NCBI GenBank assembly: GCA_034669965.1
Contig: JAXMOK010000005.1
Span: forward strand, 101,692-165,691
DNA from: HXMU1420-13 sp034669965
Lineage (GTDB): Bacteria > Bacteroidota > Rhodothermia > Balneolales > Balneolaceae
Direction: 5' to 3'
Length of the DNA: 64,000 nucleotides
Program-made: the position numbers and the translations under genes
The notes under the pieces: generated by a model
Seen by the model: the letters and a program-made list of their open reading frames with translations, nothing else
What the model was told of the DNA's origin: nothing
Database searches by the model: none
Part shown: positions 35,208 through 44,487 of the stretch, piece by piece
Position numbering within the stretch: the stretch's first letter is position 1
Layout: each line of letters begins with the position of its first letter

Positions 35208-36640
35208 TGGAATTTTCGGGGCAAGTACTTGTTGAATTTGTAAATGCTGGGATAATAATCTTCGCAATAAGCATTATGTCAGCGTATTTTATATTAGCAG
35301 TAATCTCGCTTTATGCAATGCGAAGTTACTTGAGAAAAAACTCGAACGAGTATTTCGAAGATCTCCTTCGTTCGCCACTCGCGCCTAAAGTATCGATCAT
35401 AGCTCCGGCATTTAATGAACAGCTTTCTATTGTAGAAAATATTCGCTCGCTATTGTCGCTGCATTACAACAAATACGACATCATAATTGTGAATGATGGC
35501 AGTAAGGATAACACCTTGCAGTTGATGATTGATGCCTACGATCTGGAAATTATTGATCAAGAACCCTCTTCTGATTTGCAGCATAAACCGGTTAAAAACG
35601 TTTATCGATCTAAGAAAAAAGCCTATCGAAAACTGGTGGTAATCGACAAAGAAAATGGGGGCAAAGCGGATGCATTAAATGCCGGAGTCACCTTTTCTGA
35701 TGCCGAGCTAATCGCTTGTGTTGATGTTGATTGTGTTATTGAGGATGACGCCTTGCTACGCATGGTTAAGCCCTATTTATCGGCAAGCGGGCATAAAGTA
35801 ATTGCCGTGGGAGGGGTGATTCGAATTGCCAATAACTGCGAAATCAAAAACGGCAGGTTGATAAAAGTTAGACTGGCTAAAAACTGGCTAGCTACCTTCC
35901 AAACGCTGGAATACATACGGGCATTTTTACTAGGGAGGATGGCATGGGCGCATCTGGATGGCTTACTCATCATTTCAGGCGCTTTTGGAATGTTTGATCG
36001 GAAATTGGTAATAAAGGTGGGCGGCTACGATCATAAAACGGTGGGCGAAGACATGGAATTGGTGGTTCGGTTACGAAAATATATGGCCGAAAGAGAAGCT
36101 CCTTATAAAGTGGCGTATGTGCCTGATCCGCTGTGTTGGACCGAAGCACCTGAAGATTTAAGTACCTTTATCCGGCAACGCAACCGGTGGACACGCGGCA
36201 CCATCGAGACCCTGAGTTTCCATAAAGAGATTTTCCTACGCCCTAAATTCGGGCTGATGGGCATCCTCAGTTATCCGTTCTGGTTTATATTTGAATGGTT
36301 AGCGCCACTGATCGAGTTTTTTGGCATATTCTATTTTATTGTAATTGCTTCCTTAGGCCTGGTGTATTGGTCTCACTTTTTTCTGCTTATTTTACTCGTG
36401 TACGTATTTGCCGTGTTGATCTCCTGGTTCGCATTGCTGTTGGAAGAAACTACTTACCGGGAATACGCACAGGGGGGAGCACTGTTAAAGCTGATGTTTT
36501 TTGCACTCCTGGAACCGCTGATTTATCACCCCATTACTGTTTGGGGAGCAGTTAAAGGCAACATCGATAAATTCATTCTAAAGAAAAACAGTTGGGGCGC
36601 ACAGCAGAGAAAAGGCTTTTCAAAAACGGGAAAATCTTAA
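35207..36640 (+). CDS. Family 2 glycosyltransferase (processive synthase-like)
   Basis: 477 residues from ATG 35207, whose first base is the last base of the previous stop. A GT2 domain lies between N- and C-terminal membrane helices: IIAPAFNEQLSIVENI, VNDGSKDNTLQL, the DxD motif in CVDVDCVIEDD, GEDMELVVRL and the processive-synthase QRNRWTRGT signature. The C-terminal helices resemble those of PgaC or BcsA synthases. It likely polymerises or extends an envelope or exopolysaccharide; the product is unknown. It is the last gene of the receiver-HEAT-synthase operon. Confidence 0.93.
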   Translation: MEFSGQVLVEFVNAGIIIFAISIMSAYFILAVISLYAMRSYLRKNSNEYFEDLLRSPLAPKVSIIAPAFNEQLSIVENIRSLLSLHYNKYDIIIVNDGSKDNTLQLMIDAYDLEIIDQEPSSDLQHKPVKNVYRSKKKAYRKLVVIDKENGGKADALNAGVTFSDAELIACVDVDCVIEDDALLRMVKPYLSASGHKVIAVGGVIRIANNCEIKNGRLIKVRLAKNWLATFQTLEYIRAFLLGRMAWAHLDGLLIISGAFGMFDRKLVIKVGGYDHKTVGEDMELVVRLRKYMAEREAPYKVAYVPDPLCWTEAPEDLSTFIRQRNRWTRGTIETLSFHKEIFLRPKFGLMGILSYPFWFIFEWLAPLIEFFGIFYFIVIASLGLVYWSHFFLLILLVYVFAVLISWFALLLEETTYREYAQGGALLKLMFFALLEPLIYHPITVWGAVKGNIDKFILKKNSWGAQQRKGFSKTGKS

Positions 36641-36662
36641 GTGTTGAGTGTTGAGTGTTGAG
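36641..36662. repeat. 7-bp tandem repeat (GTGTTGA)
   Basis: Three copies of GTGTTGA plus one base directly after the glycosyltransferase stop. The inverse motif CAACACT is reiterated at 37523-37567, so the EEP hydrolase gene lies between inverted simple repeats. Confidence 0.8.
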
Positions 36663-36696
36663 TTTTAAGTGGTGATCTAACTCGGAATTGTTTCTT

Positions 36697-37434
36697 TCAG
36701 TAATCAATCTCACACAAAAGCGGCATATGATCGCTTATTTCAAGCCAATTTTCCGCTTCTCCAACTTCAACATGACTCAGTTTATTCGAAAAATTTTGTG
36801 CAGCAAAAATGTAGTCAATGTGATAGGGTCTTTCGAGATTCCGTTGAAAATAAAGAGTAGGATGGGATTCAGCTCCCTGCTTTTCTTCAGTATATTTATG
36901 ATAAAGACTCTCAATCCCACATTCTAATAGTTCGTAAACTACGTCAGAGTGATTCCACCATCTATCCCATTCATCCCATTTCGTATTACTATTAAAATCA
37001 CCTGCTATTATTGTCGAATTCAGTTTGTCTTTATTGACTTGTAGGTATTTCCACAATTGACCAATGTAACCGAAGTTCGGTGATTTATTTTTATGTGTCC
37101 AGACTGCAAGTAAATCAAAGTCTCGATTTACTTTACATGGTAAAAAGTGCTTTACGTAATGGTCTTGGTATTTATTTGACCAATCGAGTTTCTTTAAATC
37201 AATTTCTGGTTTAGCGAAAATTGCAAGTCCTTTGTTTTTCGAATCGCCAATCCAAAGGTGGTTTTTTGCCCATTCTTGATATTTTGAGTGTCGACTTTCT
37301 GCTGGGTTCTCACACTCTTGGATAACGTAAATATCAGCATTGAATTCTGAAATTTTTTCAAACTTCTTTCTAAATGCTCCATTACAATTCCAAGTTACAA
37401 TCTTCAATTTTTTGATGTTTAAATGTACGTTCAA
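36697..37434 (-). CDS. Endonuclease/exonuclease/phosphatase (EEP) family protein
   Basis: 245 residues of the EEP superfamily: the metal-binding Asn in VTWNCNGAFRKK, the Glu in VIQECENPAE, IIAGDFNSNTKWD in the centre and the catalytic SDHMPLL at the C-terminus. Members cut DNA, RNA, inositol phosphates or lipids; there is no signal peptide, so a cytoplasmic nucleic acid substrate is likeliest. It is AT-rich compared with the neighbours and is flanked by inverted 7-bp reiterations, suggesting acquired DNA. No partner gene is apparent. Confidence 0.9.
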   Translation of the reverse strand: MNVHLNIKKLKIVTWNCNGAFRKKFEKISEFNADIYVIQECENPAESRHSKYQEWAKNHLWIGDSKNKGLAIFAKPEIDLKKLDWSNKYQDHYVKHFLPCKVNRDFDLLAVWTHKNKSPNFGYIGQLWKYLQVNKDKLNSTIIAGDFNSNTKWDEWDRWWNHSDVVYELLECGIESLYHKYTEEKQGAESHPTLYFQRNLERPYHIDYIFAAQNFSNKLSHVEVGEAENWLEISDHMPLLCEIDY

Positions 37435-37522
37435 AGATTTAATTCAGGTTTAGAATCAATATTAAAAAAGTATTATTAGGAGTGAGAAATAAAAAATCTT
37501 GAATCTTCTAAAGGCAATAATT

Positions 37523-37567
37523 CAACACTCAACACTCAACATTTAACACTCAACACTAAACACTCAA
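37523..37567. repeat. 7-bp tandem repeat (CAACACT), running into a stop codon
   Basis: About six copies of CAACACT with variants CAACATT and AAACACT. The array extends into the SDR gene and supplies its stop codon (TGA on the minus strand at 37564-37566). It is the inverse of the GTGTTGA array at 36641. Confidence 0.8.
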
Positions 37568-38325
37568 ATCCCCTTAATCCAGCCGCCATCAACCGGTAGA
37601 GAAACACCGGTAATAAATGCAGCTCTTTGGCTAGCCAAAAATGTAACGGCTGCTGCAAATTCTTCAGGTTCTGCAATTCGGCCCAACGGAATATGAGCCG
37701 TGATTTTATCCCAATCAGGATCTTCACCCAATAATTCGATCAACCGCTCGGTGCGTGTATAACCCGGCAACACATTGTTTACTGTTATATTGAACTTGCC
37801 TAATTCGTTGGACAGTGTTTTCACCAAGCCAAGGAGGGAGGCACGAACTGAGTTCGAAAGAATTAATCCGTTTACCGGCTGTTTAATGGCTTGTGATGAA
37901 ATGGCAATGATACGCCCCCAATGCTGCTCTTTCATCCCCGGTAGCACAGCCTGGATCATTCCAACTGTACTTTCGAGTAATAGTTTATAGGCCGATTCCC
38001 ATTCATCTAACGAGTGGTCATCGAAAGTTCCTGCGGGAGGTCCACCGGTGTTGGTGACTAAAATATCAACTGTTCCCAGCGTTTCTTTGGCTTTGCGCAT
38101 AATGGCGTCCCGACCTTCAACCGTGGTTACATCCCCAACAGCATAATGCACCGTTCCACCCGTTTTTTGTGTGATTTCGGACTTTGCTGTTTTCAAATCC
38201 GACTCCGTGCGACTGCAAATCAAAACCTCAACGCCTTCTTGTGAAAGTTCGGTGGCAACGGCTTTTCCTAATCCTTTGCTGGATGCCATTACCATCGCTT
38301 TTTTGCCTTTGATTCCTAAATCCAT
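37564..38325 (-). CDS. SDR-family oxidoreductase with altered active site
   Basis: A 253-residue Rossmann-fold short-chain dehydrogenase (ASSKGLGKAVATELS nucleotide loop, LICSRTESDL, NTGGPPAGTF). The usual YxxxK is missing: the expected Tyr is S157 and the Lys is R161 (LILSNSVRASLLGLV), while the catalytic Ser is kept in ISSQAI. I know this as a recurring SDR subgroup with NTGGPP and SN.VR/LR motifs. It may have a different catalytic scheme or bind without reducing. Symbols such as fabG would be misleading. Confidence 0.88.
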   Translation of the reverse strand: MDLGIKGKKAMVMASSKGLGKAVATELSQEGVEVLICSRTESDLKTAKSEITQKTGGTVHYAVGDVTTVEGRDAIMRKAKETLGTVDILVTNTGGPPAGTFDDHSLDEWESAYKLLLESTVGMIQAVLPGMKEQHWGRIIAISSQAIKQPVNGLILSNSVRASLLGLVKTLSNELGKFNITVNNVLPGYTRTERLIELLGEDPDWDKITAHIPLGRIAEPEEFAAAVTFLASQRAAFITGVSLPVDGGWIKGI

Positions 38326-38453
38326 GTGTATGTTAGTTAGCTAATTTTTGTTTTCGATGAAGCGATCTCAGCGATGAAATTACACCAACCAATTCAGAGA
38401 ATACTTCGTTATTGGCTCCATGTTGTTGCCAAATTCCTCGTAAATGGTGATGA

Positions 38454-38813
38454 CTACTTCTTCAAGTAATCGTCGGTACCATCGATCCAATCTGTTCGGG
38501 GAGGAGCCCACGTGTCGGTTTCTTCCACTTCGCCGATCATCAACGCTTTATGAGGCAAGTTTCCGGGAATCACCACCGAATCTCCGGCGTGTAGATCAAC
38601 GGGTTCCGCATCTTCACTTTCGAACCAAAATCGAATCGTTCCTTTTTGAACCTGGGTGATTTGCTCATTTTCGTGGCTATGCATCGGAACCACAAATCCA
38701 TCTTTAAATTTCATTCTCGCAATCATGATTTTTTCGCCCCAAATCATTTTGCGCTTCATCTTCGGGTTTACCTGCTCTTCGGGTACTTCGTCCCAGTTTA
38801 TTTTTTGTATCAT
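38454..38813 (-). CDS. Single-domain cupin protein
   Basis: 119 residues, a small cupin with the two conserved motifs: VVPMHSHENEQITQVQKGTI (two His and the Glu metal ligands) and DAEPVDLHAGDSVVIPGNLPHKAL (third His). A metal-dependent dioxygenase or isomerase role is typical, but no substrate can be assigned. It lies 128 bp upstream of the SDR gene on the same strand. A 7-bp GTGAAAA array starts seven bases before its start codon. Confidence 0.88.
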   Translation of the reverse strand: MIQKINWDEVPEEQVNPKMKRKMIWGEKIMIARMKFKDGFVVPMHSHENEQITQVQKGTIRFWFESEDAEPVDLHAGDSVVIPGNLPHKALMIGEVEETDTWAPPRTDWIDGTDDYLKK

Positions 38814-38820
38814 ATTAAAA

Positions 38821-38860
38821 GTGAAAAGTGAAAAGTGAAAAGTGAAAAGTGAAAAGTGAG
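38821..38860. repeat. 7-bp tandem repeat (GTGAAAA), about 5.7 copies
   Basis: Perfect GTGAAAA copies from 38821 to 38855 plus GTGAG. It lies in the leader or promoter region of the cupin gene on the minus strand, where copy-number change could shift promoter spacing. Seven base pairs is not a codon multiple and it is outside genes. Confidence 0.9.
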
Positions 38861-38946
38861 CACTTTGTGCTTTTTGTTCTAAAAGAATACCAGGAATCGC
38901 TCAAAATAAAGTTTTGAATGATTCCTGTTTCTAATAGGCACTAAAT

Positions 38947-41724
38947 TTAATCTAAGGCATTCCAGTTGATCAACACATTCCAGAGCATGCCGGAGTCGTG
39001 GTGATTTAGGAATCGATTAAGTGGATTGAAGGTAAAAAAGACCACGTTTCCATCACCTACAGGAGCATTCATGATGGCTGCATGACCAATAATCGAATTT
39101 TGATTGCGAACCATCCCAGATCGAACATAGGACGGTGCTTTATCTTTTTTCTCCTCTTTCTTCATTTCAGATTCATCAGCTTCTGCCATCGTATCATCTA
39201 GTGGCTCTCCCCAGGTTTCGCCGGTGTATGGCTTTTCATCTGAAAGGGGAGTGGTTCCAAATTGCAGCACTTTCATCTCTCGATCACGACGATTGGTGTT
39301 CAATAATTGTCCGTTGCCTTTAAATACATGGAAAGTCTCTGGATAGCCGAACAAAATAGGACTGTTATTGTCTTTCTTTTTTACGGTTACGATGGAGCCG
39401 GGATGGAATAAGCCACTTGGATTAAAAGCGCTCACTTTTGGTGCGATTCCAAGATCGGCAATGATTCGTGAAGCATTCGCCATTGGAACTAATACTCCTC
39501 CATTTTCAACAAAAGATTTTAAGTTTGCGATGCCATCAAATCCCGGACCACCGGTAATATCCGCGCTGGCATCTGGTGTGCCGAAAGCTGGGGTATCATC
39601 CGTTTTTTCATAGGCAATCGGGCCAAAAGAATCGTCAATACCATTCACAAATGAAGAAGCATCCCCTCCAAGATGTGGAATTAGAATTACATCAAACTTA
39701 CGATTCAGATTTCCTGCTTTCAGGTCGTCTTTGTCGATGGAAGTGTATGGAATGTCTTTTTGTTCAAGCGTATAGCGAACCCAACCTTCTGCTTGTGTAT
39801 TATACCAGCTGTGATAAACCGCAATTTTTGGAAGTGAGACTTCACGCCCTTCATCCAAATCAAAATCTCCTGCGATTAGATCTAAACCGTGCTTCTCGGC
39901 TATTTCATTGGCTCGATCACTATTCAAGCCCGCCATCAACAAAGAGCCTGCGGCAAGAGTATCATCACCAAAAACAGTTTCTTGGTTAAGAACCACTGCC
40001 TTAAATCTTCGAATGTATTCTTTAGCATCATAAAGTGCAGAAATTACACTCGATTCAGCATTGTAGTTGATTGCGTAAATGTTGCCATTTTCAGAAACGG
40101 TGCCTTCGTAAGTTACCATTTCGGTAAGCATCGTTAATTCGTTTTCAGAGAATGCCATTGAATCCAGCGCTTCTACTTCAACCCCATACATGTAGCCTAA
40201 GGTCCAGGCGATGGCATCGTATGGAGGAAATTTGGCGTCTTGTGGGTACTTTTGTTCGGTGAGTAAATCAACGGCAAATTTACTGTATGGTTGATTTAAC
40301 AGAACCGCATAATCGCCGCTTTCTGCTTGATGAACTTCGATTCCTTGCCGCTGTAGCTGATTAACCAAATATGCCGTCATTACCGGATCTCGTTGATCAG
40401 CAGGAATGTGAAACATTTTGATGTCGCCGGTTTCGCCGGTTTTGGTGTTGTTCACACTTTTTTGATAGAAATTGCGGAGTAAAGTCGTGCTGTTGTCTGC
40501 GGCATAAGTTAGCGATGCTAGCACCCCGGCCTGCATATAGTTGGTGTTGTTTCGGGCCGACCACCAGATATTTCCGACAGGTGGATCGGGGCGATACCAT
40601 TCCCGCGAAGTAGCAGGATCTCCTGCATAACGTGAACGGGAGATGTCTCGCAAATAGGTGTCTGCACCGGCATTACCAAAAGTCTCATAAAATCGTCCAA
40701 CCGAATTGTGATTGTTGGCAACCCAAATGCCATAGCCCGGCCACCAACCATCGTAAAATGCCCAATTGAATACACCAGGCATACCTTGCGCTGCCAGGGT
40801 TGTCATTTCATGATTGGCAATGGTTTGCCATTCGCCAATGGTTATGGGATCTACATTTTCGTTGTATGGTCCGGTTCCAGTTGAGATATATAACAACGGC
40901 ACAGATTCATGCAAATCGAGCATGATGGTTGGGTGCCAATCAAAATAGATACTAAAAATCCCTTTCGTAATTGCCTGTGAAATCTGTAATCCATCACGGT
41001 TGTTATCGTGAAACACATATTTGCCCCAATAGGGTGGAGATCGCCGGAATCCATCGTTATAATCGGTGCGACCTTTGGTATAAGTATGATACCAATCTAC
41101 TTGTTTGTCGCGCCCGTCGGGTTCCGAAACAGGGTTGATCAGTACAATGGTATTATCCAGTATTTTCTGGATGTTGTCCGATGGGTCAACGATAAGGCGG
41201 TATGCTAATTCCATCAACATTTCTGGTGATCCCATTTCGGTAGAATGCATTCCCCCATTCAAATAATACACCGGTTTTCCGGTTTTGGCGATCATTTCAG
41301 CTTCTTCTTTAGAAGTTGTTCTCGGATCGGCAAGTTTGGCCAACATTTCTTTGTACTCGTCGATGTTTGCGATGGTAGCTTCATCCGATATGGTAAGAAC
41401 ATAAATTGGCCGACCTTCTTCACTGGTGATCACCTGTTCCATATTCATTTTGGGCGAAGCATTGGCCAGCACACGATAATAATCATAAATTTCTGAGGTG
41501 GTGTGCATCACTCCCGGCTCACCAATTATGGTTCCAAAATGATCGAGAGGAGAAGGTATGTTGGGGTGATCGGCTATTCTTTCCACCGAACTTCCGAGAA
41601 AGCGAGCGTCGGTAGTATATTCTTTAATCTTTGCTTCGTAGTCGGTCTCGTAGGTTTGTGCCGATAACGTTGAGGTGAAGAGAGAGGCCAGAATAAGCAG
41701 CCCCAAAAATTTGATTTTTCCCAT
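38947..41724 (-). CDS. M14 (zinc carboxypeptidase-like) family peptidase, exported
   Basis: 925 residues with a signal peptide (cleavage after STLSAQ). The M14 zinc site is visible as H160-x-x-E163 in NGGMHSTEMGSPEM, with ILINPVSEPDGRDKQ and the third ligand region in IMLDLHESVPLL. The long C-terminal part (from about residue 600) contains a glutamine amidotransferase-like beta-alpha fold and a Lys/Glu-rich stretch near its end. This architecture is common for large secreted peptidases in Bacteroidota and Balneolota. It is monocistronic. Confidence 0.92.
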   Translation of the reverse strand: MGKIKFLGLLILASLFTSTLSAQTYETDYEAKIKEYTTDARFLGSSVERIADHPNIPSPLDHFGTIIGEPGVMHTTSEIYDYYRVLANASPKMNMEQVITSEEGRPIYVLTISDEATIANIDEYKEMLAKLADPRTTSKEEAEMIAKTGKPVYYLNGGMHSTEMGSPEMLMELAYRLIVDPSDNIQKILDNTIVLINPVSEPDGRDKQVDWYHTYTKGRTDYNDGFRRSPPYWGKYVFHDNNRDGLQISQAITKGIFSIYFDWHPTIMLDLHESVPLLYISTGTGPYNENVDPITIGEWQTIANHEMTTLAAQGMPGVFNWAFYDGWWPGYGIWVANNHNSVGRFYETFGNAGADTYLRDISRSRYAGDPATSREWYRPDPPVGNIWWSARNNTNYMQAGVLASLTYAADNSTTLLRNFYQKSVNNTKTGETGDIKMFHIPADQRDPVMTAYLVNQLQRQGIEVHQAESGDYAVLLNQPYSKFAVDLLTEQKYPQDAKFPPYDAIAWTLGYMYGVEVEALDSMAFSENELTMLTEMVTYEGTVSENGNIYAINYNAESSVISALYDAKEYIRRFKAVVLNQETVFGDDTLAAGSLLMAGLNSDRANEIAEKHGLDLIAGDFDLDEGREVSLPKIAVYHSWYNTQAEGWVRYTLEQKDIPYTSIDKDDLKAGNLNRKFDVILIPHLGGDASSFVNGIDDSFGPIAYEKTDDTPAFGTPDASADITGGPGFDGIANLKSFVENGGVLVPMANASRIIADLGIAPKVSAFNPSGLFHPGSIVTVKKKDNNSPILFGYPETFHVFKGNGQLLNTNRRDREMKVLQFGTTPLSDEKPYTGETWGEPLDDTMAEADESEMKKEEKKDKAPSYVRSGMVRNQNSIIGHAAIMNAPVGDGNVVFFTFNPLNRFLNHHDSGMLWNVLINWNALD

Positions 41725-41830
41725 AAAATCCTGTGTCGGTTAGTTTTCCAGACAATACAGAATTAGCAGGAGATAATCAGCGTATATACCTATGATGTTT
41801 TAAGTGATAAAGCTGGATTTACTAACTTTA

Positions 41831-42211
41831 TCAAGTTGTTGGAAGTAGTTCGGTAAGTGCGGCTTCTACTTCTTTCTTGATAAATGGTTTTTGTAAGTAC
41901 TTTGTAATGACACCTCGATCCACGGCATCCATTATTTCCTCGTTTATACCAAAGCCTGATAAAATAAGGTAGTGTTTTTCAGGGTACATAGTACGAGCAC
42001 TTTCGATAAACTTAATCCCGTTAATTTCGGGCATACGCATATCTGAAATTACAATATTTATTTCCGGGTGTTCACTCAGTTTTTCGAAAGCTTCTTTAAC
42101 CGACTCAACAACAATGATATTGTAATTCTTACCAAAAGTCATTTCAAATACTACAAGATTGATGGTTTCATCATCAACGTATAAAACGGAATTTTTTTCT
42201 TCATTATTCAT
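41831..42211 (-). CDS. Single-domain response regulator
   Basis: A 126-residue stand-alone receiver with all key residues: YVDDETIN, the phospho-acceptor D57 in VISDMRMPEING, LSGFG and the Lys in YLQKPF. There is no output domain, so it works as a phosphate shuttle or protein-binding switch. It overlaps the PAS histidine kinase gene by eight bases, making a kinase-receiver pair. The close paralogue is at 44107-44487. Confidence 0.94.
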   Translation of the reverse strand: MNNEEKNSVLYVDDETINLVVFEMTFGKNYNIIVVESVKEAFEKLSEHPEINIVISDMRMPEINGIKFIESARTMYPEKHYLILSGFGINEEIMDAVDRGVITKYLQKPFIKKEVEAALTELLPTT

Positions 42212-44012
42212 AAGGCAATAAAATTTTGGCTGTTGTACCCTTACCTAAAGTAGAGTTGTATGTAATCGTCCCTTGATGTTCTTTTATGATATTAAAAGTG
42301 ATTGATAAGCCCAAACCTGTTCCTTCTCCCGGATTTTTAGTAGTAAAAAAGGGATCACTTATTTTATCTAAATGATTAGGTTCGATTCCTGAGCCGTTGT
42401 CTTCTATTTCAATAGCTAATTCACCGTTGTTTGAGCTGGTAGAAAGTACGATAGTACCAATTCTACCTTCAATGGCTTGAATAGCGTTAGTTATCACATT
42501 GATAAATACTTGGTGTAATTTCCCACTGTTGCCTACAATAACATGATGATCAGCATCAAATTTTCTTACAATTTTGGCTTTATTTTTAAACATGGTGTTA
42601 AGCATTAGCAGGCAATTCTCCATAATTGAGTGAATATCGCATACTTCATCATACTTATCGTTACTTCTGTTGAATTGGTTAAGCCCATGCACTATAGCTG
42701 ATGCTCTATCCACACCGGTTTTAATGGTAGAAAGTAATAATTCCACGGTGTCATCTTTCATTGCAGGCTCATCTTCGTAGTGCGCTTCTAATGCGTGATA
42801 CCCACCAAGTATATAGTTTAGTGGGTTATTTATTTCGTGAGCAACGCCTGCGGTTAGCACACCTAAAGAGGCCATTTTTTCGGCCTGTACTAATTGAGAT
42901 TGAGCTTCTTTGAGGTTCGACATTGTAGAATGAAGCTCATTGTTCGTTGCTCTTAATTCTTGATTGGCATCTTCGAGGTCTTCTGTTTTCTGCAGAACCA
43001 ATTCTTCCAAATTATAACGATACTTTTCTAATTCTCTTTGGATCGACTTTTCCTCAGTAATGTCTCTTAAAATACCTTGTAGGTACTTTTTATTGTCAAG
43101 TTCTACCACATTTAGGATAATTGAAAACTCAATGATTTCACCATTTCCATCAAGATGTTGCCATTCAAAGGGTTTAGAGTCGCCACTAAAAGCAGCCTTT
43201 ACATATTCCATCGATTTTTCGGATGATCGGCTACCATCCGGTTGTAATTCGGGACTTAAATCACCGGGCGATTTTCCAATCAGACTCTTCTTAGGAAGGC
43301 GAAAATATTCGCAGGCTTTATTATTTACGTCTACAAAAATATTATTCTTGAGTACAACTATTGCATCGTTTGCACTATCAAAAAGTTGCCGGTATTTGGC
43401 CTCGTTGCTAATTAATTTCGCATTCTGCTGTTCAATTTTAATGTAGTTGGTTTCTAATCGCTTGCGAAAATAATGAGCGATAAATAAAAATCCACAGGAG
43501 GTAAAAGAGATAAGAATTAATTCAACAAACCAAGTAACAGGGTGTGAGATATATCCCATCACATTAAACGAATATTCACGATAGCCGGTTACAAAGCTCC
43601 AGTATCCGAAAAGATAGATTACAGTAAAACCTAAATAGGCATATAGCGCAACTCTTATAGAAATAACAAAAGAAAGAAAAACAGGGGTGAGTATAATAAA
43701 CGCTTTAGTTGAGCTGAGATAACCCCTGGTATAAAAGGCAGATATGGTTACTGCTAGTACCGCTAAAACAAAGAAAAAGACTTTTTGATTAAGTGTAAGT
43801 CGTTTTCTGAAAAAAGTAGCTCCAAATATTACCAGAGCATTAGCAAGTTGAATATAGAACGCAGTATTAAAGCCAAAATCGAACGCAATATTTCTATAAA
43901 AAACAATTGTGTTAATTATGCCGATAAAAATACTAAATGCAATCAGTGAACGATCAACTATTATATTTTTTAGCTGATACAGTTCTCCGCTTGTTTCAAC
44001 GTTTTGGAACAT
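42204..44012 (-). CDS. Membrane PAS histidine kinase
   Basis: About 602 residues from ATG 44012 (preceded by AAAGGG); the frame is open to 44069. It has about six membrane helices, a PAS domain (FDSANDAIVVLKNNIFVDVN, PAC-like YLQGILRDITEE), a coiled coil, HisKA with H392 in GVAHEINNPLNYILGG and HATPase with DNGSGI and EGTGLGLS. The membrane part is of a 7TM-like sensor type. It is the first of three paralogues and is paired with its own receiver at 41831. Confidence 0.94.
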   Translation of the reverse strand: MFQNVETSGELYQLKNIIVDRSLIAFSIFIGIINTIVFYRNIAFDFGFNTAFYIQLANALVIFGATFFRKRLTLNQKVFFFVLAVLAVTISAFYTRGYLSSTKAFIILTPVFLSFVISIRVALYAYLGFTVIYLFGYWSFVTGYREYSFNVMGYISHPVTWFVELILISFTSCGFLFIAHYFRKRLETNYIKIEQQNAKLISNEAKYRQLFDSANDAIVVLKNNIFVDVNNKACEYFRLPKKSLIGKSPGDLSPELQPDGSRSSEKSMEYVKAAFSGDSKPFEWQHLDGNGEIIEFSIILNVVELDNKKYLQGILRDITEEKSIQRELEKYRYNLEELVLQKTEDLEDANQELRATNNELHSTMSNLKEAQSQLVQAEKMASLGVLTAGVAHEINNPLNYILGGYHALEAHYEDEPAMKDDTVELLLSTIKTGVDRASAIVHGLNQFNRSNDKYDEVCDIHSIMENCLLMLNTMFKNKAKIVRKFDADHHVIVGNSGKLHQVFINVITNAIQAIEGRIGTIVLSTSSNNGELAIEIEDNGSGIEPNHLDKISDPFFTTKNPGEGTGLGLSITFNIIKEHQGTITYNSTLGKGTTAKILLPYE

Positions 44013-44106
44013 TTTATACCCTTTCATTTTAAATCTCATTATGCAGTGAGTTACATAATGCCTATTCAAAATTCGTACTTTTTTATCGGTAAGATTACAA
44101 CGGCTC

Positions 44107-44487
44107 TTAAGTATTTAGTTCTGCAACCGATGCCCGGATTGTGAGTTCTAAATTTCTTTTCAAATATGGTTTTTGGATGTATTCTTTAATCAATCCATTT
44201 GCCATCGCTTCTTTAATTATTTCATTTTTTCCAAAACCTGTGAGAATGAAATAAATGGTATCGGGATGAGTAGTTTTAGCCTTGGTTATGAATTCAATTC
44301 CATTCATTCGAGGCATTTTCATGTCAGAAACCACAACTTGGATAGAGGGATGTTCATCTAATACTTCTAGAGCGAGTATTCCATTTTTGGCGGTATACAC
44401 TTCGAATTTTTCTTTGTAGGCAAGTTCAAACACCCTCAAATTGATAACTTCGTCATCAACATATAAAACTTTAATTGGATCAATCAT
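44107..44487 (-). CDS. Single-domain response regulator
   Basis: A 126-residue receiver paralogous to 41831-42211: YVDDEVIN, phospho-acceptor D55 in VVSDMKMPRMNG, LTGFG and YIQKPYLK. It has no output domain. Its start overlaps the stop of the kinase gene upstream by four bases (ATGA), so this kinase and receiver are translationally coupled. Only 37 bp separate it from the next kinase gene, so the whole block is probably one operon. Confidence 0.94.
   Translation of the reverse strand: MIDPIKVLYVDDEVINLRVFELAYKEKFEVYTAKNGILALEVLDEHPSIQVVVSDMKMPRMNGIEFITKAKTTHPDTIYFILTGFGKNEIIKEAMANGLIKEYIQKPYLKRNLELTIRASVAELNT

Noticed and set aside
39576..39989. A 137-aa plus-strand frame inside the M14 peptidase gene
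   Set aside because: It lies within a clear antisense coding region and shows no recognisable protein features.
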